Of a DNA stretch of 64,000 nt, positions 17,247 to 25,443 are shown one piece after another. This stretch comes from Aliishimia sp963678085 (lineage in GTDB: Bacteria; Pseudomonadota; Alphaproteobacteria; Rhodobacterales; Rhodobacteraceae): positions 434,001 through 498,000 of the forward strand of contig OY782680.1 of the NCBI GenBank assembly GCA_963678085.1, written 5' to 3'. The position numbers and the translations under genes are program-made. How positions within the stretch are numbered: the stretch's first letter is position 1; the number at the start of each line of letters is the position of its first letter. Below the pieces are notes generated by a model that was given only the letters and a program-made list of their open reading frames with translations, searched no databases and was not told the origin of the DNA.

Positions 17247-18634
17247 GCGGTGCCGAGAGAGGTCGCTTCCTTGATGGCTCAACCATGGGCCATGTGGTGC
17301 GCATGACGGCGACGGGGGCCTTTGGGATTACCTTTGTGTTTCTCGTCGATGTGGTGAACCTGTTCTGGCTCTCGACCTTGGGGGATCCTCAGCTGGTCGC
17401 GGCGATTGGTTTTGCCTATGCGATCCAGTTCTTTTCGGTGTCCTCCGGTATCGGGCTGATGATTGCGGGCACGGCTTTGATTGCGCGCGCCATTGGAGAA
17501 GGGAAACGCCCCCTAGCCCGGAGCCGCGCCGGGGCTGCGCTGTTGATTTCAGTTGTTACCCAAGGGTTCATGGCGAGCCTGGTGTTCACCTTTCGCCATG
17601 AGTTGATATCTATGTCAGGGGCGACCGGGGAAACTGCTGCCCTGGCTGTGCGCTATTTGGGCCAGACCATCTTTTCGCTCGTGCCCATGGCGGTGGCGCT
17701 GCTATGCTCGGGTGCCCTGCGCGCTGATGGGTTTGGCGCAAAAGCTATGTATGTGACGCTGATTTCCGGCGTGTTTTTGTTGATCCTTGACCCGATCTTC
17801 ATCATCTGGCTCGATATGCGCCTGGATGGCGCGGCCTTGGGGTTGGTGATCTTTCGCTTTTTCCTGATGGGCTTTGGGGTTTACTATGCGATTGTCCAAC
17901 AAAAGTTGATCGCGAGGCCTAACCGCGCCTGTCTTGAGGAAACCCTCCGCCCTTTTCTATGGCTTGCCATCCCCGCGATCTTGACTCAGCTTGCCACCCC
18001 TGCGGGCAATTACCTGCTGACCATCGTGATGGCCCCCTATGGCGAAGAGGCCATAAGTGGCTGGACCGTTGTGGGACGTCTCACTGTGCTGGTCTTTGGC
18101 GGTATTTTTGCGCTCTCTGGTGCTGTGGGTGGCATATTTGGGCAAAACTACGGGGCCGGGTATATGGACCGTGTGCGCGCGACCTATCGAGATGCGTTGA
18201 TCTTTTGCCTGATTTATACGCTTGTCGCCTGGGCGATCTTGATCGGTGCAGGCGGGCTCGTGGCCGAATTCTTTAGCCTGAGCGGAAAAGGCGCTGAGGT
18301 GCTGCATGCCTTCACGATTTGGGGCGTGGGCGGGTTCATGTTCATCGGCGCACTCTTTGTGTCTAACGCCGCCTTTAACAATCTGGGCAAACCTATGTGG
18401 TCCACCGCCGCAAATTGGACGCTGCACGGGGCGCTGAGTTGGCCGATCGCAAGTGCGATAGCCGCAAGCCTTGGCGCGGTTGGGGTGATCTATGGTCAAG
18501 CGCTGGCCGGGATGATCACCGGCACATTAGCCGCTGCCTGGGGCTGGCGCTATGTGCAGACCCTGCAGCCTGATAGCGCCACACCTGCGCGCCCGCGACC
18601 TTATCCTAACCCTGACAGATACCGGAGCCGATAA
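17243..18634 (+). CDS. MATE-family efflux transporter
   Basis: The 463-residue protein has about twelve membrane segments with MATE-type features: TFVFLVDVVNLFWLSTLGD in the first helix, and in the second half LTQLATPAGNYLL followed by AISGWTVVGRL and GAVGGIFGQNYGAG. MATE proteins expel cationic drugs or metabolites using Na+ or H+ gradients. It overlaps the upstream MFS gene by 4 nt and its TAA is followed immediately by the prmA ATG, so the three form one transcription unit. Confidence 0.92.
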   Translation: MSGAERGRFLDGSTMGHVVRMTATGAFGITFVFLVDVVNLFWLSTLGDPQLVAAIGFAYAIQFFSVSSGIGLMIAGTALIARAIGEGKRPLARSRAGAALLISVVTQGFMASLVFTFRHELISMSGATGETAALAVRYLGQTIFSLVPMAVALLCSGALRADGFGAKAMYVTLISGVFLLILDPIFIIWLDMRLDGAALGLVIFRFFLMGFGVYYAIVQQKLIARPNRACLEETLRPFLWLAIPAILTQLATPAGNYLLTIVMAPYGEEAISGWTVVGRLTVLVFGGIFALSGAVGGIFGQNYGAGYMDRVRATYRDALIFCLIYTLVAWAILIGAGGLVAEFFSLSGKGAEVLHAFTIWGVGGFMFIGALFVSNAAFNNLGKPMWSTAANWTLHGALSWPIASAIAASLGAVGVIYGQALAGMITGTLAAAWGWRYVQTLQPDSATPARPRPYPNPDRYRSR

Positions 18635-19504
18635 ATGCCGACTTTCACCGCTCTGACCACCCTTATGGGGCGCTCCAATGCCGAGACTTTGGGCGAAGCT
18701 CTTGAAACCCTGACCCCCGCACCAACTGGCGTGGGTGTTTTTGAAATCGAGGACCGCTCGGGCCTGTGGGAGGTTGGTGGCTATTTTACCGAAAACCCAG
18801 ACAGCGTTGCGCTGGATTTACTGGCCGCCGCTTATGGTGCCAAGCCCTTTACCATTTCAGAGCTGCCCGAAACCGATTGGGTCGCCCATGTCAAACGAGA
18901 GCTGAGCCCGGTCGAGGCGGGGCGTTTCTTTGTCTATGGCAGCCATGACGCAGATAAGGTGCCGCAGGAGTGCGAACCGCTGCTGATCGAGGCGTCCATG
19001 GCCTTTGGCACCGGGCATCACGGGACAACCCATGGGTGCTTGCTTGCGTTAGAAGAACTGCTGTCACGCGGGATCGCTTGCAAAAATGTGGCAGATATCG
19101 GGTGCGGAACGGCGGTGCTCGCCATGGCCGCCGCGCGTGTCTGGCCTGAGCCGGTGATTGCCTCTGATATTGATCCTGTCGCGGTTGAGGTCGCTGAGGC
19201 CAATGCGCAGGCTAACAATCTAGGTGGCCGCATCCGCTGCCTAGAGGCCGCAGGTTTTGCCCATCCCGACATTGAGACCGCCGCCCCCTTTGATTTGATT
19301 TTCGCCAATATCCTGAAAGGCCCGCTGGTGGCGCTGGCCCCTGATCTTAAGGACCACTGCGCGGCGGACGGCTATGCGATCCTTTCGGGTATCCTCAATG
19401 AGCAAGCCGAAGAGGTCATCGCAGCCTATGCAGCGCAAGGGTTCGCCGTCCAGCAGCGCTTTGTGATGGGCGAATGGACAACCCTTTTGTTGTGCGCAGG
19501 TTAA
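18635..19504 (+). CDS. prmA: Ribosomal protein L11 methyltransferase PrmA
   Basis: PrmA trimethylates ribosomal protein L11 using S-adenosylmethionine. The 289-residue protein has an N-terminal substrate-recognition domain of about 100 residues, then MAFGTGHHGTTHGCL, the SAM-binding VADIGCGTAVLAMAAA, ASDIDPVAVEVAEANA and the N-I-L-K-G-P-L catalytic-loop region. Length and motifs are typical. It starts at the very next base after the MATE gene stop. Confidence 0.95.
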   Translation: MPTFTALTTLMGRSNAETLGEALETLTPAPTGVGVFEIEDRSGLWEVGGYFTENPDSVALDLLAAAYGAKPFTISELPETDWVAHVKRELSPVEAGRFFVYGSHDADKVPQECEPLLIEASMAFGTGHHGTTHGCLLALEELLSRGIACKNVADIGCGTAVLAMAAARVWPEPVIASDIDPVAVEVAEANAQANNLGGRIRCLEAAGFAHPDIETAAPFDLIFANILKGPLVALAPDLKDHCAADGYAILSGILNEQAEEVIAAYAAQGFAVQQRFVMGEWTTLLLCAG

Positions 19505-19586
19505 CGTAAAATTTGGGTTTATAGGGGAGGCTAGATCATACTGCGATTCTGTGGGCTGTTTAGCGCATGAATGAGGCATCTATTTT

Positions 19587-20060
19587 ATGACCAGTCAAAA
19601 GCGGGCATTTGAAAATCGTGTTGGTAAGCTTAAAAATCAACACGCGGCATTGCGAAAAGGCAAAGCAGTGGGGGTGCCCAAAAATAGGATTGGCACCTCA
19701 TCCCATCCCAATATGGGTTTGGGATTGCCGATTACGTCGCTCGTATTGATCGTGGTAGCTTTTGTTCTGTTTAAGGCCTACGCCTTTGCCCAGATGGGAC
19801 CGCAAGATTATGAGGCGCGGCTGGAAGACATGCGCAGTGACAATATGCTGGGTCAGGCTGGGGCCTTTCTCTTTCAAGCTGACTATGTGACCGAAGCGCT
19901 ATCGACTTTCTTCGTACCGTCAGCGCCAGCACCCGCTGAACCTGCCCTGCAAGAGCCCCCTATAGAGCTTGCAGAGAATGACGGCCTAGAGAATGATGGG
20001 CCAGAAAACAGTATTCCAGAAGACGACAGCCCTGCAGAAGAGATCGAAGCCGAAGAGTGA
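19587..20060 (+). CDS. Hypothetical single-pass membrane protein with acidic tail
   Basis: I do not recognise a family. The 157-residue protein has a basic N-terminal 40 residues (predicted cytoplasmic), one membrane segment at about residues 46-68 (ITSLVLIVVAFVLFKAYAF), a short amphipathic region (YEARLEDMRSDN), and a proline/glutamate-rich, strongly acidic C-terminal 45 residues predicted periplasmic and disordered. It follows prmA by 82 nt. The ribosome site is weak (TGAGG 13 nt upstream). Composition is consistent with a real gene; similar short proteins are common in Rhodobacterales. Confidence 0.65.
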   Translation: MTSQKRAFENRVGKLKNQHAALRKGKAVGVPKNRIGTSSHPNMGLGLPITSLVLIVVAFVLFKAYAFAQMGPQDYEARLEDMRSDNMLGQAGAFLFQADYVTEALSTFFVPSAPAPAEPALQEPPIELAENDGLENDGPENSIPEDDSPAEEIEAEE

Positions 20061-20094
20061 CGCGCAGCGCAACCGATGCGCGCCATGGGTCTTT

Positions 20095-20286
20095 TTAGTC
20101 TAAATCACCGCGGGTAAAGCCGATATCGCTCAGCTCGCGATCAGATAGCTTGGAGAGCACGTTGCGGGTTTTCCGCTTGTCATTCCAGGCCCAAATCGCA
20201 GCCAATGGCCCCATAAATACGGACGCCAAACGAGTAGCAACGGGCGCTGCGCCAATTGCGGTGCGGGAAAAATCTGTTGCAGCCAT
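20095..20286 (-). CDS. DUF1127 domain protein (possible small RNA-binding protein)
   Basis: The 63-residue protein ends with the DUF1127 signature KLSDRELSDIGFTRGDLD. I start at ATG 20286, which has AAAGG 7 nt upstream; the frame is open further back to 20379, but that part is not family-like. DUF1127 proteins include CcaF1 of Rhodobacter, an RNA-binding protein that affects RNA turnover in stress, so an RNA role is plausible here but not shown. A perfect 8-bp hairpin lies 21 nt upstream of the start. Confidence 0.85.
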   Translation of the reverse strand: MAATDFSRTAIGAAPVATRLASVFMGPLAAIWAWNDKRKTRNVLSKLSDRELSDIGFTRGDLD

Positions 20287-20636
20287 TGCAATACCTTTCA
20301 TGTGGGGCCGACGATACCACATCGTCGGTGAGCGGCATCTAGAGAGGAAATTTTTGCCAAACAAGCGCCACAATTGCATAGGAGAAATGCAAATTTCGCA
20401 TGGCTAGAAATGCGAGTTAAATTCTTGAAATAAAGTGTTAATTTCCGCTTCTTCGGGTGTCGCAAGTGACATATTTCTTGTCGATTTTTGCCTCAATCTT
20501 TCTGCGCGTGCAAAATACGACAAGCACATGATCAATACGCGACATGTGCCTCAAGACTTGGCGGCGCGGGCGGTTTGCTGATAGAGGGAAAGGACGAGCA
20601 GAAAAAAAGATCAAATTATTAGATAGGCGGCTAGAT
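20287..20636. other. Intergenic region between the divergent DUF1127 gene and ruvC
   Basis: No gene is seen in these 350 bases. The region is AT-richer than its surroundings and must hold the promoters of both divergent genes. It contains the leader hairpin at 20308-20328 and an inverted repeat GCACATG (20524-20530) / CATGTGC (20543-20549) with a 12-nt spacer, a possible regulator site upstream of ruvC. I found no GTTC-N7-GTTC sequence, the alphaproteobacterial LexA box, in 20400-20636. Confidence 0.6.
20308..20328 (-). promoter_or_regulatory. Hairpin in the 5' leader of the DUF1127 gene
   Basis: CCGACGAT (20308-20315) and ATCGTCGG (20321-20328) form a perfect 8-bp stem with a 5-nt loop. It ends 21 nt before the DUF1127 start codon, so on the minus strand it would lie in the mRNA leader, just upstream of the AAAGG ribosome site. 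It may be a stability or regulatory element. Confidence 0.55.
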
Positions 20637-21143
20637 ATGCGCATCTTGGGGATCGATCCGGGCCTTCGGCATCTGGGATGGGGCGTGATCGAATCGCATG
20701 CGGGCCGACTCAGTCACATCGCCAACGGGGTGTGTCACTCCAAAGGTGAGGAACTGGCCGCGCGGCTATTATCGCTGTATGAGCAGCTCACGGATGTTGT
20801 GGCGACATACTCTCCCGAAGACGCCGCGGTTGAGCAAACCTTTGTGAACCGTGACGGGGTTGGCACGCTGAAACTAGGCCAGGCGCGCGGGATTGCTCTT
20901 TTGGTGCCCGCCCAAGCCGGGCTGCGCGTTGCCGAATATGCGCCCAATAAGGTGAAAAAGACCGTTGTGGGCGTGGGCCATGCGGATAAACAGCAAGTGG
21001 CACATATGGTCGGTGTGCAGCTGCCGGGCGTAAAGCTTGCCGGGGCCGATGCCGCAGATGCTTTGGCGATTGCGATTTGCCATGCGCATCATGGCGGCGC
21101 GACGGGCGGTCTTGCCGCCGCGATTGCGAGGGCCGCGTCATGA
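20637..21143 (+). CDS. ruvC: Holliday junction resolvase RuvC
   Basis: RuvC cuts Holliday junctions made by RuvAB during recombination. All four catalytic acids are at the Escherichia coli positions: Asp7 (ILGIDPG), Glu66 (AAVEQTF), Asp138 and Asp141 (GADAADALA). I start at ATG 20637, preceded by AGGCGG; the open frame further upstream is not family-like. Length is 168 residues. Its stop overlaps the ruvA ATG. Confidence 0.97.
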   Translation: MRILGIDPGLRHLGWGVIESHAGRLSHIANGVCHSKGEELAARLLSLYEQLTDVVATYSPEDAAVEQTFVNRDGVGTLKLGQARGIALLVPAQAGLRVAEYAPNKVKKTVVGVGHADKQQVAHMVGVQLPGVKLAGADAADALAIAICHAHHGGATGGLAAAIARAAS

Positions 21144-21808
21144 TCGGGAAATTGCAGGGGCGCATCGATTACCGCGCGCTTGATCATGTGATGCTTGATG
21201 TGCAGGGCGTGGGCTATCTGGTCTATTGCTCGGATCGCACTTTGGCGGCTTTGCCTGCGCCGGGGGCGTTTGTGGCGCTTTACACGGATTTGCTGGTGCG
21301 CGAGGATCTGCTACAGCTCTTTGGCTTTTTGACCATGGCGGAAAAGGAATGGCACCGGCTGTTAACCTCGGTTCAGGGTGTCGGGGCCAAAGCGTCCCTT
21401 TCTGTGCTCAGCGCCCTTGGCCCCGATGGGATCAGCCGCGCCATTGCTTTGGGAGATTGGAACGCGGTGAAGGCGGCCAAGGGGATAGGCCCCAAGATCG
21501 CGCAGCGCGTTGTGCTGGACCTGAAAGACAAGGCTCCACAGGTCATGGCCATGGGTCAGCAAGAGGCGCAAGTCACCGCGCCCGCCCCTTCTGCACAGGA
21601 CGTTGCTGAGATCGCACCAACATCCCCGCCGCCAAGCCCCGCGCCGCAAGCTAATGCCCAAGGCGATGCGCTCTCGGCCCTTGCCAATCTCGGCTACGCC
21701 CCTTCCGATGCGGCGGCGGCAGTGGCGGGCGCCATAGAAGAGGGCGCGGGCGGTGAGACCTCAGATCTTATTCGCGCCGCCCTAAAACGCCTTGCGCCCA
21801 AAACCTAA
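21140..21808 (+). CDS. ruvA: Holliday junction branch-migration protein RuvA
   Basis: RuvA binds four-way junctions and loads the RuvB motor. The protein starts MIGKLQGRIDY, has the two helix-hairpin-helix motifs (LTSVQGVGAKASL and AKGIGPKIAQRVV), a proline/alanine-rich linker at about 140-175 and a C-terminal RuvB-binding domain (ALANLGYAPSDAAAAV). The linker is long and low in complexity. Length is 222 residues. The ATG overlaps ruvC as ATGA and ruvB follows after 12 nt. Confidence 0.97.
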   Translation: MIGKLQGRIDYRALDHVMLDVQGVGYLVYCSDRTLAALPAPGAFVALYTDLLVREDLLQLFGFLTMAEKEWHRLLTSVQGVGAKASLSVLSALGPDGISRAIALGDWNAVKAAKGIGPKIAQRVVLDLKDKAPQVMAMGQQEAQVTAPAPSAQDVAEIAPTSPPPSPAPQANAQGDALSALANLGYAPSDAAAAVAGAIEEGAGGETSDLIRAALKRLAPKT

Positions 21809-21820
21809 GCGGAGCGGCCT

Positions 21821-22855
21821 ATGACCCAAAGTGATCCTGTCCTGCGCCCCGCACCGCTCCCTGAAGATCAGGGGCCCGAAGAATATGACCGCGCCATGCG
21901 CCCGCAAGGGCTTGATGAGTTCGTCGGTCAGAAAGAGGCACGCGCCAATTTGCGGGTCTTCATCCAATCGGCCCGCCAGCGTGGCGAAGCTATGGATCAC
22001 ACGCTGTTCTACGGCCCGCCCGGTCTTGGAAAAACCACCCTTGCGCAGATCGTTGCGCGTGAGCTGGGGGTAAATTTCCGTATGACCTCGGGGCCCGTTC
22101 TCGCCAAGGCGGGGGATTTGGCGGCGATCCTAACCAATCTCGATACGCGTGATGTGCTCTTTATCGACGAGATTCACCGGATGAACCCGGCCGTCGAAGA
22201 GGTGCTGTATCCGGCGATGGAGGATTTTGAGCTGGATCTGGTGATCGGGGAAGGCCCTGCGGCGCGTACGGTGCGCATTGATTTGCAACCCTTCACTTTG
22301 GTGGGGGCAACCACGCGCATGGGGCTTTTGACCACACCTTTGCGCGATCGCTTTGGCATTCCGGTACGCTTGCAGTTTTACACCGAAGATGAGCTGTTTC
22401 TGATCATCTCCCGCAATGCGCGCAAGCTCGGTGCGCCCGCAGATGAGGCTGGGGCCCGCGAGATTGCCCGGCGTGCGCGCGGCACGCCGCGAATTGCGGG
22501 GCGATTGCTGCGCCGTGTTGTGGATTTTGCTGTAGTCGAAGGGAATGGCACGGTGGATCGTGAGCTGGCCGATAGCGCACTCACCCGGCTTGGCGTTGAT
22601 CGGCTTGGGCTTGACGGGGCCGATATCCGCTATTTGCGCCTTGTTGCGGAAAATTATGGCGGCGGGCCGGTGGGCATTGAAACGCTCTCGGCTGCGCTTT
22701 CTGAAAGCCGCGATGCGCTGGAAGAGGTGATTGAGCCCTATCTGCTGCAAATGGGCCTGATTCAGCGCACGCCCAGAGGCCGGATGCTGGCGCAAAAGGC
22801 GTGGAAACATCTTGGCATTGCCGCCCCGCGCAGCTCTGGCGATCTATTTGAATAG
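21821..22855 (+). CDS. ruvB: Holliday junction DNA helicase RuvB
   Basis: RuvB is the AAA+ ATPase that drives branch migration with RuvA. The 344-residue protein has Walker A GPPGLGKTT, Walker B LFIDEIHRM, sensor 1 GATTRMGLLTTPLRDRFG with the arginine finger, and sensor 2 GTPRIAGRLLRR, then a C-terminal winged helix ending near QRTPRGR. All motor residues are intact. It is the last of the three ruv genes. Confidence 0.98.
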   Translation: MTQSDPVLRPAPLPEDQGPEEYDRAMRPQGLDEFVGQKEARANLRVFIQSARQRGEAMDHTLFYGPPGLGKTTLAQIVARELGVNFRMTSGPVLAKAGDLAAILTNLDTRDVLFIDEIHRMNPAVEEVLYPAMEDFELDLVIGEGPAARTVRIDLQPFTLVGATTRMGLLTTPLRDRFGIPVRLQFYTEDELFLIISRNARKLGAPADEAGAREIARRARGTPRIAGRLLRRVVDFAVVEGNGTVDRELADSALTRLGVDRLGLDGADIRYLRLVAENYGGGPVGIETLSAALSESRDALEEVIEPYLLQMGLIQRTPRGRMLAQKAWKHLGIAAPRSSGDLFE

Positions 22856-22863
22856 AGGATTTT

Positions 22864-23487
22864 ATGGACGCATCTGAAATTGAGGCGCTTTTTACGCGTG
22901 AAACCGGCGATTATGTTTTTGCACGCTGGGGTCGGCCGATTGCGCCGGTCGTGTTCGGGGTGGAAGAGACGACGCTACAAACCGTGAAGGGCGCGATTGA
23001 GGCGGTCTGCGCGCTTGCGGGCCATGAGATGGCTGAGACGGACCCAGAGTTGGGCGTGAATAATATGTGGTTTTTTTGCCGCAACTGGTCTGAGCTTACG
23101 CAAGTCCCGGATCTTGACCGTCTGGTGCCCGAGCTTGCAGCGCTGGTGCACCGGCTCATTGCCGCCAAGGCCAATCAATACCGTGTTTTCCGCTTTGATG
23201 CGGCAGGGGGGATCAAGGCCTGTTTCGCCTTTATTTGCATGGATGACCATCTGATGAGCGTGCCCGCAGAAACCCTCGCGCTCAGCCAAGCGGTGCAGCA
23301 GATGTTGCTCTGGTCTGATAAGGCGTTCCGCGAGAGCTCCCCCCTGGCGCTGGCTAACGAGACCGCTGTGCTGCGCCCCGAAATTGCAGGGATCATTCAA
23401 GCCGCCTATGATCCAGTAATGCCCGTTGCTGCGCAAGATGCCTCTCACGCCTTGCGGCTGGCGGCGCGTTTGCCAAAACCGCAGTAA
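22864..23487 (+). CDS. Conserved hypothetical protein downstream of ruvB
   Basis: I do not recognise a named family. The 207-residue protein has no signal peptide or membrane segment and is predicted cytoplasmic and mixed alpha/beta. It contains GDYVFARWGRPIAPVVFGVEE near residue 15 and VNNMWFFCRNWSEL near residue 59, and a central histidine-containing strand (FICMDDHLM). The ATG is 8 nt after the ruvB stop, which suggests cotranscription. Codon use matches its neighbours, so it looks like a resident gene. Confidence 0.8.
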   Translation: MDASEIEALFTRETGDYVFARWGRPIAPVVFGVEETTLQTVKGAIEAVCALAGHEMAETDPELGVNNMWFFCRNWSELTQVPDLDRLVPELAALVHRLIAAKANQYRVFRFDAAGGIKACFAFICMDDHLMSVPAETLALSQAVQQMLLWSDKAFRESSPLALANETAVLRPEIAGIIQAAYDPVMPVAAQDASHALRLAARLPKPQ

Positions 23488-23540
23488 AATTTGGAACGCA
23501 GTCCGCATTGTGTTATGTTGCTCAGATAAGGAGCCCGCCC

Positions 23541-24122
23541 GTGAACCGTTTGAACCCGATCAGAACTGCCACCTATCAGGACATTCTTGATGCGCCTGCG
23601 GGCATGATTGCACAGATCGTGAGCGGGGCGCTTTATACCCAGCCCCGGCCCGCTTCGCCCCATGCATTGGCCGAATCGCATCTAAGCGCGTTGTTGATAA
23701 GCGCGTTTAACCTTGGCATCACGGGCCCCGGCGGCTGGACGATCCTTGTGGAGCCTGAGTTGCATTTGGAGCCCTCTGAAATCTATGTGCCTGATCTTGC
23801 AGGCTGGCGGCGCGAAACCATGCCGGAATTTGAGATTGCGCCGTATTTTACCACGCGCCCGGATTGGGTCTGCGAGATCCTCTCACCCAGCACCCGGCGC
23901 TATGATCTCACCACAAAGCGGGACACCTATGCGCGCCAGGGCGTGAGCCATCTATGGTTTGTTGACCCCGAGGCACGCACGCTAGAGGCATTTTCACTGC
24001 AAGAGGGCTCCTGGCGCCTTGACGGGGCCTGGGCGCAGGCAGCTGAGATTTGCACCGCGCCCTTTGAAGCGCTACCTTTTGAACTCTCGCTGCTCTGGCC
24101 GAAAGAGACCGATGACACATAA
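23541..24122 (+). CDS. Uma2-family (DUF820) putative endonuclease
   Basis: The 193-residue protein has the Uma2/DUF820 PD-(D/E)XK-like fold markers: YVPDLAGW (metal Asp), then VCEILSPSTRRYDLTTKRDTYARQGVSHLWFVDP, quoted in parts as CEILSPST, DLTTKRDTY and HLWFVDP. Family members are predicted nucleases of unclear role. I start at GTG 23541 because AAGGAG lies 7 nt upstream. The end overlaps ybgC by 11 nt in another frame. The gene interrupts the usual ruvB-ybgC proximity. Confidence 0.85.
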   Translation: MNRLNPIRTATYQDILDAPAGMIAQIVSGALYTQPRPASPHALAESHLSALLISAFNLGITGPGGWTILVEPELHLEPSEIYVPDLAGWRRETMPEFEIAPYFTTRPDWVCEILSPSTRRYDLTTKRDTYARQGVSHLWFVDPEARTLEAFSLQEGSWRLDGAWAQAAEICTAPFEALPFELSLLWPKETDDT

Positions 24123-24504
24123 GCTGCCCATCACTGTCTATTACGAAGACACGGATATGGCGGGGATCGTCTATTATGCCAATTACCTGCGCTATATCGA
24201 ACGCGCCCGCTCCGAAATCGTCGAAGAGCTGGGCCTGGATCAAAATGCCATGCGGGCAGAAGGAATCGTCTTTGCGATCACACGGGTAGAGGCAGATTAT
24301 CTCAGCTCCGCCCGGCTCGGCGATCGGCTAACAGTCGAGACAACCCACTGGCCCAAAGGCGCAGTGCGCTGGATGTTCGAACAAGAAGTCAAACGCGGCG
24401 AAACCCTGATCTTCAAAGCCCTCGTGACCGCCGTTGTGATGAGCACGGAAGGGAAACCGATGCGCCTGCCCGAGGAGCTGCGGGTGAAACTTTCAGGGAC
24501 ATGA
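24112..24504 (+). CDS. ybgC: Tol-Pal system acyl-CoA thioesterase YbgC
   Basis: A 130-residue hot-dog fold thioesterase. VYYEDTDMAGIVYYANYLRY (residues 9-28) contains the catalytic Asp, and FERARSE-type residues follow as YIERARSE. YbgC hydrolyses short acyl-CoA thioesters and is encoded with the Tol-Pal genes in most proteobacteria. ATG 24112 lies inside the end of the Uma2 gene. Tol-Pal genes normally follow at once; here tolQ is 939 nt away. Confidence 0.95.
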   Translation: MTHKLPITVYYEDTDMAGIVYYANYLRYIERARSEIVEELGLDQNAMRAEGIVFAITRVEADYLSSARLGDRLTVETTHWPKGAVRWMFEQEVKRGETLIFKALVTAVVMSTEGKPMRLPEELRVKLSGT

Positions 24505-24547
24505 ACGTTGGAAAGACCTTTGGCGAAATCCACCTTGTCAAAGTCTG

Positions 24548-25243
24548 TTGTTTCGCCTAACTGTTAAGCACCAAACTGAGGCGAGCTTCTATCGCCCGAA
24601 AAATGCGCGGGTATTGCCGCGATTATCGGTGCCTAAAAAGTCTATAACAACTGAACAACTCCTAGCCGCTTATTGGTTAGACGGCCATCTTCAATCCAAT
24701 AGCGAACATTGTTTGGGAGAGCGGCTAACCGCCTTCGCAAATGAACGCCAATTCAAGGTAACGGATGCCACACTTGCGAAAGCTGAGGAGTATCTGCAAA
24801 GCGAATTGGTGAATGAAGATGTCGAGCAATGGGTCGTCCTTATTTCATTCATCGCGCACCCTCATGCAATTTGGAACTTCATGCTTAATGCTGTTGCATT
24901 TGCCGAAACCGAGGATCACTTGGGGCGGATCGCTTGCGGGCTCGCAGAAATTTTGTTGGCGCATTACGGTTCACTCATGCCGCTATTCGAAGAAAGAGCC
25001 CGCAAAGACCCGAAATTTGCACGTATGCTAACCGGAGTTTGGCGCCATCGCATGTCTGATGAGGTGTGGATGAGATTGCGTGCTTTGCAGGCCGCAGTCG
25101 AATTGCCTTTGTCTCAGATGATTCCTTTAGAGAATGGGATCGACTACATGGCCGAGCACTTGAAACCCGATGATCGCAGCACGCCAGACAAGGGCCGGTA
25201 CTCCCGAGATGCGGCGGGCAATTGGATCAAAAAGAATACCTAA
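24548..25243 (+). CDS. DUF6869-like protein of unknown function
   Basis: The frame encodes up to 231 residues and needs a TTG at 24548 or a later GTG as start; no good ribosome site is visible, so the N-terminus is uncertain. The middle (about 120-185: GLAEILLAHYG, A-R-K-D-P-K-F-A-R-M-L-T-G-V-W and DEVWMRLRAL) resembles what I recall of DUF6869, a family without known function. Base composition and codon use are clearly more AT-rich than in flanking ybgC and tolQ, which suggests acquisition. It sits inside the otherwise conserved ybgC-tolQ interval. Confidence 0.6.
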   Translation: MFRLTVKHQTEASFYRPKNARVLPRLSVPKKSITTEQLLAAYWLDGHLQSNSEHCLGERLTAFANERQFKVTDATLAKAEEYLQSELVNEDVEQWVVLISFIAHPHAIWNFMLNAVAFAETEDHLGRIACGLAEILLAHYGSLMPLFEERARKDPKFARMLTGVWRHRMSDEVWMRLRALQAAVELPLSQMIPLENGIDYMAEHLKPDDRSTPDKGRYSRDAAGNWIKKNT

Positions 25244-25443
25244 GAGAGTACGGCGGGTTGCGCTGCTCAAGCTTGGGTCAGTCAATATGCCGTACTGGCG
25301 CGCTAGAAATCTTCAAACGGCTCCAAATCGTGTAGGTCATAATCTCCCCGATCACGCGCAATTTTATAGCTTTTTGCGAGAATCCTGGTTAATATCTGCT
25401 TAAGACGGCCCATATAAGGGTTGCAGATGAGAAGAGCAGGCAG

